A stretch of DNA of 59,248 nt from an uncultured Oleiphilaceae bacterium (GCA_913060665.1 CAJXUY010000024.1:1-59248), one strand, 5' to 3'; shown: positions 1 through 9,428, numbered from the stretch's first letter. Notes: generated from the letters alone by a model not told the origin. Translations and numbers: made by a program.

Positions 1-268
1 AAATTAGTCATTAACTATGAAAGTCTAAATTTTACGTGGTCATGCAAAGCTCTCATCATAATAATAAACTGCGGATAAAATTCCGCGATAGGGTAGGACT
101 ACCACTTAGTACTCAGGGGTAGAGAACTCGTCGTCTATAGAGCCGAACGATATAGATGGTATGGCGTGTAAATATGCCGGTTCTCGCGAATGTGTCGAGC
201 GATTATGTGTATGCTAGCAGCATCCTCGGACTATCTGGATACAAGTGGAAAACGAAAGGAGCGGCCTC

Positions 269-469
269 ATGGCCAAAGACTTTTCATTAGGATGGGATCT
301 AGAATCCCTCAATAAAGCATACCAGCAAGGTTATATGGCCGGACTGATGGGGATGAACTGCCAAAAATGTCCATACAACGGAGAGGTCATATCAGCAGCA
401 TGGGAAGCAGGCTGGGAAGACGGATATGAGTCATGCGAACTTAAGGCACCTGTCCATAAGATTGCGTAA
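269..469 (+). CDS. rmf: Ribosome modulation factor (RMF)-like protein
   Basis: A 66-residue protein with the RMF pattern: GYxAG (GYMAG), a CPY motif (CQKCPYN) and a closing WxxGWxxG (WEAGWEDG). RMF binds 70S ribosomes in stationary phase and drives formation of inactive 100S dimers. The E. coli protein is about 55 residues, so this one has a slightly longer N-terminus and a C-terminal tail of about ten residues. An in-frame GTG lies at 245, but the ATG at 269 has AAAGGA eight bases upstream and gives the more family-like length, so I chose it. It stands alone, and the 268 bases before it hold no gene I can see. The family call is fairly firm; activity is inferred. Confidence 0.8.
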   Translation: MAKDFSLGWDLESLNKAYQQGYMAGLMGMNCQKCPYNGEVISAAWEAGWEDGYESCELKAPVHKIA

Positions 470-596
470 CGAATATTCAGATACAGATTTGCAGATCAGG
501 TTTCATCTTGGGTGAAGCCCGGTCTACAATCTATCATGCATTTTAGTTATATATGACCGGCAGATTAGCGGGCGTTTATTGTATTACGCTATACCG

Positions 597-1079
597 CTAG
601 CGCTGTAATACGAAGTTAGTAAACAGAAGATCCTCTGCGGTGGGTGATCCCGTCTCTTCCTCGAGTACTTTCTTTACTCTTGTCAGTGCTTCTAACCTTA
701 ATTTCTCTTGCCCTTCGATTGAGCTAATATCGGCTTCGGCTTGTGCACTCAGCAGTAGTACTATTTCGTTTCTGATAAGGGGCATATGCTGCTCAACCAA
801 GTTAGCAGCTTCTATCGTATTAGTTCTTACTGAAATATCGGCTTTAACAAATTTTAGTTTCGGTGCTGGGCCTCCAAAGTTAGCAACGAAAGCGGGCTTT
901 AAGTCAACATACTGAACGTTGATGACCGCTTCCTCACCTTCTTCCGCAAAACTTAGGCTGCTCATCAACGCAAAAACAGTGAGTGAAATGCTCATTGCCA
1001 GCGCTTTTATGCTCTGTTTCAACCTAGTCTGTAGTAGTAAAGACTGTTTCGGTAGATTGATATGTATAGGATGTATCAA
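597..1079 (-). CDS. FliL-like protein (flagellar basal-body-associated family)
   Basis: A 160-residue protein with a hydrophobic export or anchor segment (about residues 28-45) followed by a FliL-like periplasmic domain. The segment PLIRNEIVLLLS, the later LRLEALTRVKKVLEEE and the ending LLFTNFVLQ match the FliL C-terminal half. FliL proteins sit at the flagellar stator and basal body. The frame opens at a TTG with AGGG about eight bases upstream; an internal ATG gives a shorter leader, so the start is uncertain. The gene follows the soluble chemoreceptor by 20 bases and is probably co-transcribed with it. No other flagellar gene is in the window, so this is likely a FliL paralogue outside the main flagellar operon. 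Confidence 0.75.
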   Translation of the reverse strand: MIHPIHINLPKQSLLLQTRLKQSIKALAMSISLTVFALMSSLSFAEEGEEAVINVQYVDLKPAFVANFGGPAPKLKFVKADISVRTNTIEAANLVEQHMPLIRNEIVLLLSAQAEADISSIEGQEKLRLEALTRVKKVLEEETGSPTAEDLLFTNFVLQR

Positions 1080-1099
1080 TGGATCGCCCTGTTCCTTTG

Positions 1100-2002
1100 T
1101 TAACGGTTTAATGTGGATAATTGAGTGACAATTTGTTGACCGAGATTTACGTTCTCTTCAGACCCGACAATGGCCTCTTGCGTATCTTCAACTAACTGCT
1201 GTACGCGGCCACGGATTGTTTCTGCATCCTGTAGTTGATGAGAAATGTTTTGAAGCACTGCTTGTACGGCTTCAGCACTGGTATTGGCCACATCCTTTAA
1301 CCCTGATAGATTACTCATAGTCTCATTTGCAATGGTGACACTGCTGTTAATGACTTCGGCGACTTCTTGTTGTTTGCTGATAACTGAGTTAGAAATTTCA
1401 GTGATCTTGGTGATCTCGCGCTGAATTTCTTCAGCAGATTCGTTTGACGTATTGGCGAGCTGGCGTACCTCATCTGCAACTACCGCAAAGCCACGGCCAT
1501 GCTCACCCGCACGGGCTGCTTCAATCGCCGCATTGAGTGCGAGAAGGTTTGTCTGGTCAGCAATCGCCTTAATGGACTCGAGTAATTTACTGATCGTCTT
1601 ATTACTTTCATCAAGGCTTTCAAGTAGTGTTGTAAATTCAGTGATGTCACGAGCAGAGGCTTCGATGTTATTCGATAGCTGACTCATATCGTTATAGCAC
1701 TGGCCTGTCATGTCAACCGTATGCTTAGCAGACTCTTCTGACTCTTGAGCACTGCTTTGGATATGCTGTATTTGGTCAACAAAGGATTCTAGTCCTCGAT
1801 GACTTTCCTCTATTTCGTTCAACCTTCTGCCAGAAGATGCGTGTACACGCTGTGCATTATCTACCACGTTCTTGGCTGAATGCAGAGGGTTGTCGGCTAG
1901 CAGTTGATCCAGAATTGAAGCTTTACGCTCTAATTCGCTCAGCTCTTTTTTATCAACCGCCACTTCATTGTCTTTGAGTGAACTATTACCAAATCCAAAC
2001 AT
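1100..2002 (-). CDS. Soluble methyl-accepting chemotaxis protein
   Basis: A 300-residue chemoreceptor without any membrane segment. It consists mainly of a coiled-coil signalling domain with the hairpin-tip signature around residues 150-185 ([12 protein letters not shown], then [15 protein letters not shown]), where receptors contact CheA and CheW. The N-terminal 60-70 residues are charged and helical, with no sensor fold I recognise. ATG at 2002 has AGGT seven bases upstream. Its partner is the FliL-like gene just downstream. Cytoplasmic receptors of this short type usually read intracellular signals or another protein. The call is firm for the family; the ligand is unknown. Confidence 0.9.
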   Translation of the reverse strand: MFGFGNSSLKDNEVAVDKKELSELERKASILDQLLADNPLHSAKNVVDNAQRVHASSGRRLNEIEESHRGLESFVDQIQHIQSSAQESEESAKHTVDMTGQCYNDMSQLSNNIEASARDITEFTTLLESLDESNKTISKLLESIKAIADQTNLLALNAAIEAARAGEHGRGFAVVADEVRQLANTSNESAEEIQREITKITEISNSVISKQQEVAEVINSSVTIANETMSNLSGLKDVANTSAEAVQAVLQNISHQLQDAETIRGRVQQLVEDTQEAIVGSEENVNLGQQIVTQLSTLNR

Positions 2003-2617
2003 AATGATACCTGTTATTCATTATTTGTATTTTCAAGCGTCGCGCCTACGGCAGCATAAGTAGAAACTGCCTAGGGGACAAAGTAAGTTAGTAACATTTT
2101 TATTAATTGAGATGTGCCAAATTCTCCTTATATCAACAGATCACGATGGTTGATACCTACGAGAATGCTATTCACAACAATTGCAACTTTTAGTGCTCTT
2201 TTTCTTATCGGCCGAGAGCAAACGGTCTTGAGCCAAACGTTCGATATTCTTCACAATTCCGGTGTTTCATTTAGCGATTACGTCGCTTCTGTTTGCAGGC
2301 ATATACTATCTACATGCAGGTTACCGATCCGCTGAAAAAAACTGATAGCGTCATGTGTTTTAGGTGTTTGGCTGATATTTAACCCCTCTAGAGTCTGATG
2401 GGATCTTCTAGGTTATCTGTAAAGTTTAGACGGGGATTCTGAAAAAGCCTGAAAAAAGTGAAAAAACGTTGTAATTCTATGTTGATATGCTTTTTATGCA
2501 GGTCGCATATGTTGAGATCAATAGATAATCATCAGAACCGGTGCTGCGGTTAGACCTCCCATCAAGTAGAATAATGTTCTAGAGCAGTGTTATGTTGAAT
2601 CATCTATAAGGCGAGAT
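2003..2617. other. 615-bp intergenic region without a convincing gene
   Basis: This lies between the divergently oriented chemoreceptor and TetR genes. An open frame of 73 codons at 2114-2335 starts with GTG, has no ribosome-binding site and resembles nothing I know, so I do not call it. The only structure I noticed is a short palindrome near the TetR start (listed separately). Promoters for both flanking genes must lie here, but I cannot place them with confidence. Confidence 0.5.
2567..2581. promoter_or_regulatory. Possible TetR operator palindrome
   Basis: TAGAA-taatg-TTCTA is a perfect 5-bp inverted repeat ending 36 bases before the TetR-family start codon. TetR proteins often repress themselves from such a site. 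The arms are short, so chance is a real alternative. Confidence 0.3.
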
Positions 2618-3211
2618 ATGAGAAAGCCACAAGACCGAAGCGAAGGACGCCGCAGAGAGATTCTAATGGCAGCGTTAGCCTGCTTTTGTGAACAGGGTAT
2701 TTCGGGTGCGACCATTGATATGATCAAAGTGCGCTCAGGTGCGAGTGTTGGCAGTTTATACCACCACTTTGGCAACAAGGAGCAAATTGCCGTTGCGCTT
2801 TATACCGAGGGTATGAGAGATCATTACACAAAGCTTCGGGATGCTCTGGCTAAAACCCATTCAGCAGAAGCCGGTGTTAAAAGTATTGTCGCGACGTTTA
2901 TCAACTGGATTGCAGATAATCCTGAGTGGGCAAGGTTTGTGTTTTATTCTCGGTCACAAATAGCTCAAATCGATAAAGATGAGGCGATTAAACAGGATAA
3001 TCGAGAGCACTGGGGGATGTTAAAAGAGTGGTTCACACCGCTAGTCTCTGATGGGACAGTGAAGCGCCTGCCTTCTGAGTGTTATAGTTCAATTATCGTC
3101 GGCCCAGCACAAGACTATGCGCGACGCTGGCTATCGGGAAGAGCGAATCGTGATATTCGCGAATATATAGACCTGTTTTCTGATGCAGCCTGGCTGGCGC
3201 TAAAGCCCTAA
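2618..3211 (+). CDS. TetR/AcrR family transcriptional regulator
   Basis: A 197-residue regulator with the TetR N-terminal helix-turn-helix at about residues 8-55: GRRREILMAAL, then FCEQGISGATIDMI and the recognition helix SGASVGSLYHHFGNKEQ. The remaining all-helical domain would bind a ligand and dimerise. ATG at 2618 follows AAGGCGAG at the right distance. It lies upstream of plsC on the same strand with a gap of about 225 bases, so it could act on lipid genes, but that is only proximity. The inducer is unknown. Confidence 0.9.
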   Translation: MRKPQDRSEGRRREILMAALACFCEQGISGATIDMIKVRSGASVGSLYHHFGNKEQIAVALYTEGMRDHYTKLRDALAKTHSAEAGVKSIVATFINWIADNPEWARFVFYSRSQIAQIDKDEAIKQDNREHWGMLKEWFTPLVSDGTVKRLPSECYSSIIVGPAQDYARRWLSGRANRDIREYIDLFSDAAWLALKP

Positions 3212-3436
3212 CATTCTAATTAGGGTGCATATTCCAAATTAAATCGTTAAACCCACCCTAAGATGAGCGCATATCGCAATTTATTTGGTTTCTGAAATGA
3301 TCAAAAAAACCTAGTTCTGAATTACTGTAATAACTAATATAACGTAGATTCGTTTGGGAGTACCCTATAAAACTTAAGTTGAATAATACTAAATGCAAGT
3401 GTACGCTGGCCGAATTCTTGGGAGTTGAAACATTTC

Positions 3437-4162
3437 ATGCTGATGTTTATTCGTGTTCCTTTAGCTTTGTTTTATTTTGTTGCAGTGGCCGTTGTCGGTT
3501 GCTTTTTATTACTTTTCCGGCCTTTTAATCCCGATAATAGTCGTGTTTTTGGTCACATTTATTCGTGGGGCGGTACTCGAATATTGGGGATTAAACTTAA
3601 TGTTGATGGATTCGATAGTCTCGCTCAGATGCCCCCTTCAGTCGTAGTTGCTAATCATCAGGATAACCTAGACCTGTATGTCTGTGGTGGTGCAGTGCCT
3701 AAAAGAACTGTATCGGTCGGTAAGAAAAGTTTATTGTATATTCCAGGCTTTGGTTTGCTGTATTGGCTTGCGGGGAATGTGCTTATCGATCGAAGTAGCA
3801 GTAAAAATTCAAAAGCTACATTAGATGCCACCACTGAAGTGTTAACAAAAGGGAACCGGTCAATTTGGGTGTTTCCTGAGGGAACTCGAAATCATGGTAA
3901 GAATCTTCTTCCGTTTAAGAAAGGGGCATTCCGTATGGCGATAGAGGCTGGGGTGCCGATTGTGCCGATTTGTGTTAGTAGTTACGCAGGTAGGCTGAAG
4001 TTAAACCAGCGAGTCAGTTGCACCGTGAATATTGAGGTGCTAGACCCTATCAGCACCGAAGGCCTGACGGTTAAGGATACTAAACAGTTGATGACTACGT
4101 GCTGGAATCAAATGATGCAAACGATTGAGCGATTAGACGAACAGACTTCAGTCGCCGAGTAA
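3437..4162 (+). CDS. plsC: 1-acyl-sn-glycerol-3-phosphate acyltransferase
   Basis: Transfers an acyl chain to lysophosphatidic acid to give phosphatidic acid, the second acylation in phospholipid synthesis, at the inner membrane. Motifs are in order: NHQDNLD (the NHx4D catalytic block), a GKKSLLYIPGFG block, FPEGTRNHG for glycerophosphate binding, and GVPIVPICVSS. An N-terminal hydrophobic segment covers residues 5-28. The frame can begin at TTG 3425, but GGGAG lies only a base or two before it. ATG 3437 gives an N-terminus (MLMFIR) that lines up with E. coli PlsC (MLYIFR), so I prefer it. The 3' end overlaps the convergent CHASE-PAS gene by 15 bases. Confidence 0.92.
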   Translation: MLMFIRVPLALFYFVAVAVVGCFLLLFRPFNPDNSRVFGHIYSWGGTRILGIKLNVDGFDSLAQMPPSVVVANHQDNLDLYVCGGAVPKRTVSVGKKSLLYIPGFGLLYWLAGNVLIDRSSSKNSKATLDATTEVLTKGNRSIWVFPEGTRNHGKNLLPFKKGAFRMAIEAGVPIVPICVSSYAGRLKLNQRVSCTVNIEVLDPISTEGLTVKDTKQLMTTCWNQMMQTIERLDEQTSVAE

Positions 4163-5629
4163 GTGCCCCGTCCCACGAAAACCGTCCCATTGGCCTATTG
4201 TATCAGCCAATGGGACGGCTCTAATGAGCTCAGTAATCGCATCACCTGAAGGGCCAATAAACCTTAGCTCCAACTCGATATTAGACTGCGTTTTTTGCGA
4301 TGCCTGTAGTGCTTCCTTAGCCTTGTCACGGTCTTCTTCTACTAAACATTCAAATATACTTTTTCCGCCCAATTGTTTTGGTGGGAAACCTTTTATTTTC
4401 GCTGCTTGAGGCGAAAGAAAGGTGTATTCATGATGGGTATCAGTTTCCCAGGTGTAATCCCTTGAAAGTGCAATAACATCGCGGCAACGTTTTTCGCTAT
4501 CCTCTAGGGCGCGAGACAGAACGCCCTTTTCAATTATCTTGTTTTGCAGTGCTCGCCCTTCTATATCTTGTTTCTCTTCTAGTGCTGCCAGCTGAGTTGC
4601 CTGTTTTAACCTGACTCTATAGTTCCAGTGCAGACTTAAATAAGCTATAGCGGTAAGCAACAGTCCGCCTAGCAATAAGTATCGAGGAGCGCTGGAGCGT
4701 TGGCTTTTTAGGTAGCGATGAGTAGGGGCGCTCATGACTAGCCATTGTCGGTCAGCAAACGGAATGGTTTCACGTGCCCGAGCATTCTCTGTTTTAACTG
4801 ATGAGAGGTTGGCTTGTCCGCCAAACCATGAATAAATGGGGTTTTTGGATTGTTGGTTCAGGTCAAACAGTTTCGTATTGATAGAGCTAAGGCCGTAACC
4901 CTGTATGGTAAAGCGGACAAAAGGATCTAGCTTAATGACCATCGAGAGAAAGCCTTTTATTAAGTGCTCGTTATCGAAAACGGGATAGAATATGCGAACA
5001 CTTACCTGCTCCTGATCTCCTTGACTGATAGTCGTCACGGCAGTGGCTACTGGCGCGTTTTGATCTTTGGCTTTTTGTAGCAAGTCAGTCCAGTGTACAA
5101 CGCTAGACAGGTCTAACCCTAGAGCTGTATCGCGTTCTGAGGGAGGTTCGACGAACTGAATAGGGAGGTAACTTTGTCGAGTACCGCTTGGTGTGATTTC
5201 ACCCGTAGTACTGTATTGGCGTATCTGATAACGCTCCGTGCCGCCTGACTGGATGGACGACTCAAAATCAGATCGTAGTGCATCAGGGATTCGAGGTGCC
5301 CACTCAATCGCAAGAATATCGGGGTAGTGATTGAGAAAGAGGGACGCTTGCTGAGAGAAGTCGGTATCGGTCAATGTGTCTTGAGCTTGAATATAGCGGC
5401 GAAGAGATCGCAATATAATCAAACGGTCGTTGGCATTTGAGGCAATGGCCAGTGCGCGTTGCTTGTTTTGACTGGCAATTTGATTGAGTGCTTTTTGATC
5501 GTCCAGGGCAGACAGGTAGAAATAGCAGCCGACCGAGAGCAGTACACCAATGCTTAGAATAAAAAAACGAGGAGCCAAATATCGTAATGTTTTATCGGTG
5601 CTAGAGTCTTGAGGGTAGGCTTTTTCCAT
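4148..5629 (-). CDS. CHASE-PAS membrane sensor protein without an output domain
   Basis: A 493-residue inner-membrane protein. A first transmembrane segment (about 20-42) and a second (about 315-335) bracket a periplasmic domain that reads as CHASE (DILAIEWAPRIP, the later RIFYPVF and KGFLSMVI). A short coiled coil (about 340-380) leads to a cytoplasmic PAS domain (about 385-490; YTWETD, FLSPQAAKIKGFPP, GPSGDAITELI). The frame stops there: no histidine kinase, GGDEF, EAL or methyl-accepting region follows. CHASE proteins normally carry such an output, so this one either lost it or signals through a partner. The call is by motif reading. Confidence 0.75.
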   Translation of the reverse strand: MEKAYPQDSSTDKTLRYLAPRFFILSIGVLLSVGCYFYLSALDDQKALNQIASQNKQRALAIASNANDRLIILRSLRRYIQAQDTLTDTDFSQQASLFLNHYPDILAIEWAPRIPDALRSDFESSIQSGGTERYQIRQYSTTGEITPSGTRQSYLPIQFVEPPSERDTALGLDLSSVVHWTDLLQKAKDQNAPVATAVTTISQGDQEQVSVRIFYPVFDNEHLIKGFLSMVIKLDPFVRFTIQGYGLSSINTKLFDLNQQSKNPIYSWFGGQANLSSVKTENARARETIPFADRQWLVMSAPTHRYLKSQRSSAPRYLLLGGLLLTAIAYLSLHWNYRVRLKQATQLAALEEKQDIEGRALQNKIIEKGVLSRALEDSEKRCRDVIALSRDYTWETDTHHEYTFLSPQAAKIKGFPPKQLGGKSIFECLVEEDRDKAKEALQASQKTQSNIELELRFIGPSGDAITELIRAVPLADTIGQWDGFRGTGHLLGD

Positions 5630-5713
5630 GGCTTAAATCCTGCTTGTTACAGTGCCCAAAATGCGTTCCATTCACATCAAAGCATAGCAGGATGAATCTA
5701 ATTTGACAGCCTC

Positions 5714-6502
5714 TTAGCCTTTTTGAGGCCTTGCTAGATAAAAGAAAATAAACAATATGAACGCACTCACAACAACAGAAGGGCCTGCAGGGGTATCGAA
5801 ATAATAGGAGAGCGTAAGACCCAGCACAACAGACAGCATACCCAATAAGCTAGCATTTAACGCCATTGATTCCGGGGTGTTGCTGACTCGTCTTGCAGTA
5901 GCGGCTGGAATGATTAGCATAGCGGTGATGAGTAGTACGCCGACGATTTTCATCGCAACGGCAATAACGATAGAAAATAGCAGCATCAGCACGAGGCGAA
6001 GCCAGTCAACGGCTAAGCCTTCCACTTTGGCTAACTCTTCATGAATCGTCATCATAAGCAACGGCTTCCAGAGTATCGCCAAAATCACGCCTACTGCTAT
6101 TGCGCCGCCGTAGACCCAGGCCAAATCGGTTGGTGATATGGCGAGCAGGTCGCCGAATAGGTAACCCGTTAGATCGACTCTGACCTCTTCTATAAAGCTC
6201 ACTGCGACAAGACCTATCGATAAGCTGGAGTGTGCCAAAATGCCGAGTAATGTATCTGAGGCAAGCTGTCGCTGCTTGAGTAATATCACCAGAGAAACGG
6301 CGATAAATATACATACCACCGTGATGGCGATGTTCATATTGATATCAAGCAAAAGGCCTAGAGCAATGCCCATCAGGGCCGAGTGGGCTAGTGTATCGCC
6401 AAAGTAGGCCATGCGGCGCCAAACCACAAAACAACCCAGAGGGCCGGATATCGCTGCAACTCCCAAACCACCCAGAAGTGCATAAATCATAAAGTCAGGC
6501 AT
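5714..6502 (-). CDS. znuB: Zinc ABC transporter permease
   Basis: A 262-residue polytopic membrane protein of the ABC-3 family (ZnuB/MntB type), with hydrophobic stretches along its whole length and family motifs such as GPLGCFVVWRRMAYFGDTLAH near the N-terminus. It would form the membrane channel for zinc imported with ZnuC and a periplasmic ZnuA. It starts 11 bases after znuC ends and is surely co-transcribed with it. Manganese-type relatives look similar, but the neighbouring ATPase with a histidine-rich tail favours zinc. Confidence 0.9.
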   Translation of the reverse strand: MPDFMIYALLGGLGVAAISGPLGCFVVWRRMAYFGDTLAHSALMGIALGLLLDINMNIAITVVCIFIAVSLVILLKQRQLASDTLLGILAHSSLSIGLVAVSFIEEVRVDLTGYLFGDLLAISPTDLAWVYGGAIAVGVILAILWKPLLMMTIHEELAKVEGLAVDWLRLVLMLLFSIVIAVAMKIVGVLLITAMLIIPAATARRVSNTPESMALNASLLGMLSVVLGLTLSYYFDTPAGPSVVVSAFILFIFFYLARPQKG

Positions 6503-6513
6503 AAGTGGCTCGT

Positions 6514-7287
6514 TTAAGAATTCTCTTTCTGGGTAATAGACGGTGCATCATGTTGGCATGCAACCACTTCACCGTTGATGGTGTGCTCATGGTTGTGGTG
6601 ATGATGATACACCGCAATTTGGGCCGCACCTGTTTGACCAAATAGCTCTTGATAAGCAGGGTCATTTGATACGGTTTCGGGGTGACCTGAACAGCATACG
6701 TGCTGATTAAGGCATATGACATTGTCTGTGGCGGCCATCACAAGATGTAGGTCGTGAGATATCATTAATACACCGCAGCCAAGTTGGTCACGTATCTGTT
6801 TTATGAGTGCGTATAACTCTGTTTGCCCGGTAATATCAACGCCTTGAGCGGGTTCATCAAGCACGAGTAATTCAGGCTGTCGTAGAACGGCTCTAGCAAG
6901 CAAAACTCTTTGTAGTTCACCTCCTGAGATGGCTTGAATCGGTTTTTGGCCGAGATGCTTTATGCCAACCAGCTTAAGCGCATCGTCAATATTGCGGCTA
7001 TGGCGACTGGCGAGGGCGAGAAACCGGTTAACCGTGACGGGTAGCGTGGAGTCAATCTGTAATTTTTGAGGCATATAGCCAATAGATAACGCAGGTTTTT
7101 TAGTGAGCAGCCCCGATGAGACTGGCGTAAGGCCTAAAATAGCGCGCACCAGAGTGGTTTTACCGGCGCCATTGGGGCCAATAAGGGTCACAATCTCACC
7201 TTTGTTGATGGTGAGGGTGACATCATTAACAGCGGTATGGTCGTTATATCGGACACATATATGCTGAGCTTCTACTAATAATGTCAT
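6514..7287 (-). CDS. znuC: Zinc ABC transporter ATP-binding protein
   Basis: A 257-residue ABC ATPase with Walker A GPNGAGKTT (about residues 36-44), signature SGGELQR, Walker B LLVLDEP and the switch histidine in ISHDLH. The C-terminal tail contains a run of histidines (VYHHHHNHEH), consistent with a zinc-binding or sensing tail as in other ZnuC proteins. It drives ZnuB. Neither znuA nor a zur regulator gene is adjacent, unlike the usual znuA-zur-znuCB arrangement, so the binding protein must be encoded elsewhere. I looked for a Zur box in the 234 bases upstream and found no convincing one. Confidence 0.92.
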   Translation of the reverse strand: MTLLVEAQHICVRYNDHTAVNDVTLTINKGEIVTLIGPNGAGKTTLVRAILGLTPVSSGLLTKKPALSIGYMPQKLQIDSTLPVTVNRFLALASRHSRNIDDALKLVGIKHLGQKPIQAISGGELQRVLLARAVLRQPELLVLDEPAQGVDITGQTELYALIKQIRDQLGCGVLMISHDLHLVMAATDNVICLNQHVCCSGHPETVSNDPAYQELFGQTGAAQIAVYHHHHNHEHTINGEVVACQHDAPSITQKENS

Positions 7288-7521
7288 TGAATTCTCTGCG
7301 TCGCTATGTTTCTTATCATCGTTTTTGGGGCACTGTCGTCAAGGGAATGTTACTGAGCCAGATTATAGCATTAATTATGAATTCATTAACGTTATCCGAT
7401 AATCGTCTATGACTTGATCAGCCTTAATCAATAATCGGCTTGAATCTTGTATATTCTGATTTTATTGAGATATTTATTATTGTGTTAAAGTGTGCGCCTT
7501 TTAGGCTGTAGGTGTTTAGTT

Positions 7522-8868
7522 ATGATAGAGCAGGCTCCCAAAATTTCATCGATGATGTTTGATTTTCATGATCAAAGAGATGAGCTTTTTAATGAGCTTC
7601 ATACTCGGCCTTTTCCGGTTATTGATTCTCAATCCCGTATTTCACAGCTTGCGGTGCTGAACTCTGGCGGTGATAGTGAGCGGGCAGAAAACCGGCTTAA
7701 AGAGTTTCAACATATCTGTGCGCTATGCGCCAGGCATAGCGTTAATCCCCCCGCTGAAGAGGCATCTTGCTATTATCAGAATTTTGGTGGGTTTGAATTC
7801 AGGTGGGAACGCCATACAGAGTTCTCGACTTATACATTTTTGCACAAGCTTGAATCAGGGGTATTTCAGCGTACCGCGCTCTCACTGCTTCCAGGTGAAT
7901 GGTTGAGTGCGATTCCAGGTAAGGTGATTAGCGGGCTGCATCTTGAGATAGAGCAGATGCCTGACGAATCACCAACCGTTGAGTCTCAGCGTGTTTACTT
8001 TGAGGGGCACCGATTGCTGAGCTGTTATGCAAATGACAAACGTGCTCAGATCTGGACCGCCTATCGCATTCACAGTGATAATATGGGGCGTTTTCTGGTT
8101 TACAATAGCGGCCTAAATCCATGCCAAACTGGCAGACTCGTTAGGCGTATTCTTGAGCTTGAAACGTATCGAATGGTCGCATTGTTGTCGTTTCCGCTTG
8201 CCAGAGAAATAGCCCCTAATGTTCGTGGAATGGATCAGCAGCTCGCTACTGTTATACAGCAAATTACCGATATCGAGAGCCTTGATGATGAACGCCGGTT
8301 ATTGGGTGAACTGACCACGCTTTCGGCTAAAATTGAGCAGATCATATCAGACACCAATTATCGGTTTTCGGCAACTGAAGCGTACTATCGGTTGTCGATG
8401 AGTCGTTTGGATGAATTACGCGAGGAAGAGGTCTGTGGCTTACAAACATTTAGCGAGTTTTTAGGTCGCCGCTTAACGCCAGCGTATCGAACCTGCGAAA
8501 CAGTAAGAGAAGACCTTGATGATTTATCTAGTAGAATCGATCGAGCCAGTGAGCTGTTGCGAACTCGGGTTAACTTAACGATTGAAGAACAAAATCAAGA
8601 TCTGCTTCAGTCGATGGATCGTCGAAGTAAGCTTCAATTGAGAATGCAGCAGGCGGTAGAAGGGTTATCGGTTGCCGCGATTAGTTACTACTTAGTGGGG
8701 TTGTTTAAGTATCTGGCAGAAACGGCTAAAGCGATGGGCTTGATCAGCAATAGCAGTTTGGTCACAGGGCTTTTTGTGCCGGTTGCGGTGGGGGTCGTGA
8801 TGTTAGGGTTGGTTCGTATGAAAAAGAGTATGAAGTCGGTCAGCAAGCAGCTTAAAAGGGATAGATAA
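7522..8868 (+). CDS. DUF3422 family membrane protein
   Basis: About 448 residues. The N-terminal block FDFHDQRDELFNELHTRPFP and the overall layout match DUF3422, a family of unknown function common in proteobacteria. The middle is helical and charged. The C-terminus carries two hydrophobic segments (about residues 385-405 and 415-430) ending in a basic tail, suggesting a membrane-anchored cytoplasmic protein. The longest frame begins at GTG 7492, but AGGTG sits about eight bases before ATG 7522, which I use; an ATG pair at 7552/7555 is also possible. It is monocistronic and converges on chpC. Confidence 0.8.
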   Translation: MIEQAPKISSMMFDFHDQRDELFNELHTRPFPVIDSQSRISQLAVLNSGGDSERAENRLKEFQHICALCARHSVNPPAEEASCYYQNFGGFEFRWERHTEFSTYTFLHKLESGVFQRTALSLLPGEWLSAIPGKVISGLHLEIEQMPDESPTVESQRVYFEGHRLLSCYANDKRAQIWTAYRIHSDNMGRFLVYNSGLNPCQTGRLVRRILELETYRMVALLSFPLAREIAPNVRGMDQQLATVIQQITDIESLDDERRLLGELTTLSAKIEQIISDTNYRFSATEAYYRLSMSRLDELREEEVCGLQTFSEFLGRRLTPAYRTCETVREDLDDLSSRIDRASELLRTRVNLTIEEQNQDLLQSMDRRSKLQLRMQQAVEGLSVAAISYYLVGLFKYLAETAKAMGLISNSSLVTGLFVPVAVGVVMLGLVRMKKSMKSVSKQLKRDR

Positions 8869-8894
8869 ACCGAGGTCGCTGAGGTGTGTTTCTA

Positions 8895-8923
8895 AACCGC
8901 CCCCCCCGCAAAGGAGGGGAGGG
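8895..8923. terminator. GC-rich convergent spacer hairpin
   Basis: Between the convergent DUF3422 gene and chpC lies a run of eight Cs followed by GAGGGGAGGGTT, which can fold on itself. There is no following U-tract, so this is a weak candidate for a shared stop of transcription. Confidence 0.25.
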
Positions 8924-8936
8924 TTCACGTGGTCAG

Positions 8937-9404
8937 TTAAACCGGTCGGTTTTGCAGAATCATTTTTTCAATATATTCTACGTTTGGGATAATCGCTTCA
9001 TCGCCCATAATCACCACTTTCATCAAATCCGCAGCGCCAAGTGAAGCACCTTCTTCTACTTCTTTTATATTGTCTTGATCTATTTTGGTTTGACGGGGAA
9101 TACCCTGGGTGACGATTGCGAAAAACGGTAATGTCTCATGATCTACTCCGATGGTGTTTATTACTGCAATTCGGGTGTTGCTTAAATCATCAGGTAGAGG
9201 GGTATCGTTAAGGCGTTCGTAAGAGATGACCGGCAGTGTTACCCCCCTCCATTTAATATTGCCAAGAAACCACTCTGGTGCATCTGATATTGCATCCGGG
9301 GTTTGATAGTCCACGATCTCGGCGACTGAAACGTTTGGCAGTACTAAGCTCCCCCCTATGATAGGCAGGTAAAGGCTGGACAAAATACTTATGGACTCTT
9401 CCAC
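8937..9404 (-). CDS. chpC: CheW-like protein ChpC of the Pil-Chp pathway
   Basis: A 155-residue single CheW-like domain (LPNVSVAEIVDY, WFLGNIKWRGVTLPVISYE). In Pseudomonas, ChpC is an accessory adaptor at the end of the Pil-Chp cluster, beside the main adaptor PilI. The start is GTG at 9404 with GAGGAG seven bases upstream. It follows chpB by 24 bases and is the last gene of the minus-strand run. Confidence 0.87.
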   Translation of the reverse strand: MEESISILSSLYLPIIGGSLVLPNVSVAEIVDYQTPDAISDAPEWFLGNIKWRGVTLPVISYERLNDTPLPDDLSNTRIAVINTIGVDHETLPFFAIVTQGIPRQTKIDQDNIKEVEEGASLGAADLMKVVIMGDEAIIPNVEYIEKMILQNRPV

Positions 9405-9428
9405 TTTTCAGCTCCTCAGCATAACTTT

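Noticed and set aside
581-611. GTATTAC/GTAATAC inverted repeat as terminator of the FliL-like gene
   Set aside because: It overlaps the stop codon and has no U-tract in either direction.
2114-2335. 73-codon open frame upstream of the TetR gene
   Set aside because: GTG start without a ribosome-binding site, no family resemblance, and a composition like intergenic DNA.
3220-3261. TTAGGGTG/CACCCTAA repeat after the TetR gene
   Set aside because: The 26-base loop and lack of a T-run make termination unlikely; eight-base arms can arise by chance.
7345-7380. Possible Zur box upstream of znuC (AATGTTA ... TATAGCATT)
   Set aside because: Half-sites are too far apart (27 bases overall) and match the Zur consensus poorly.
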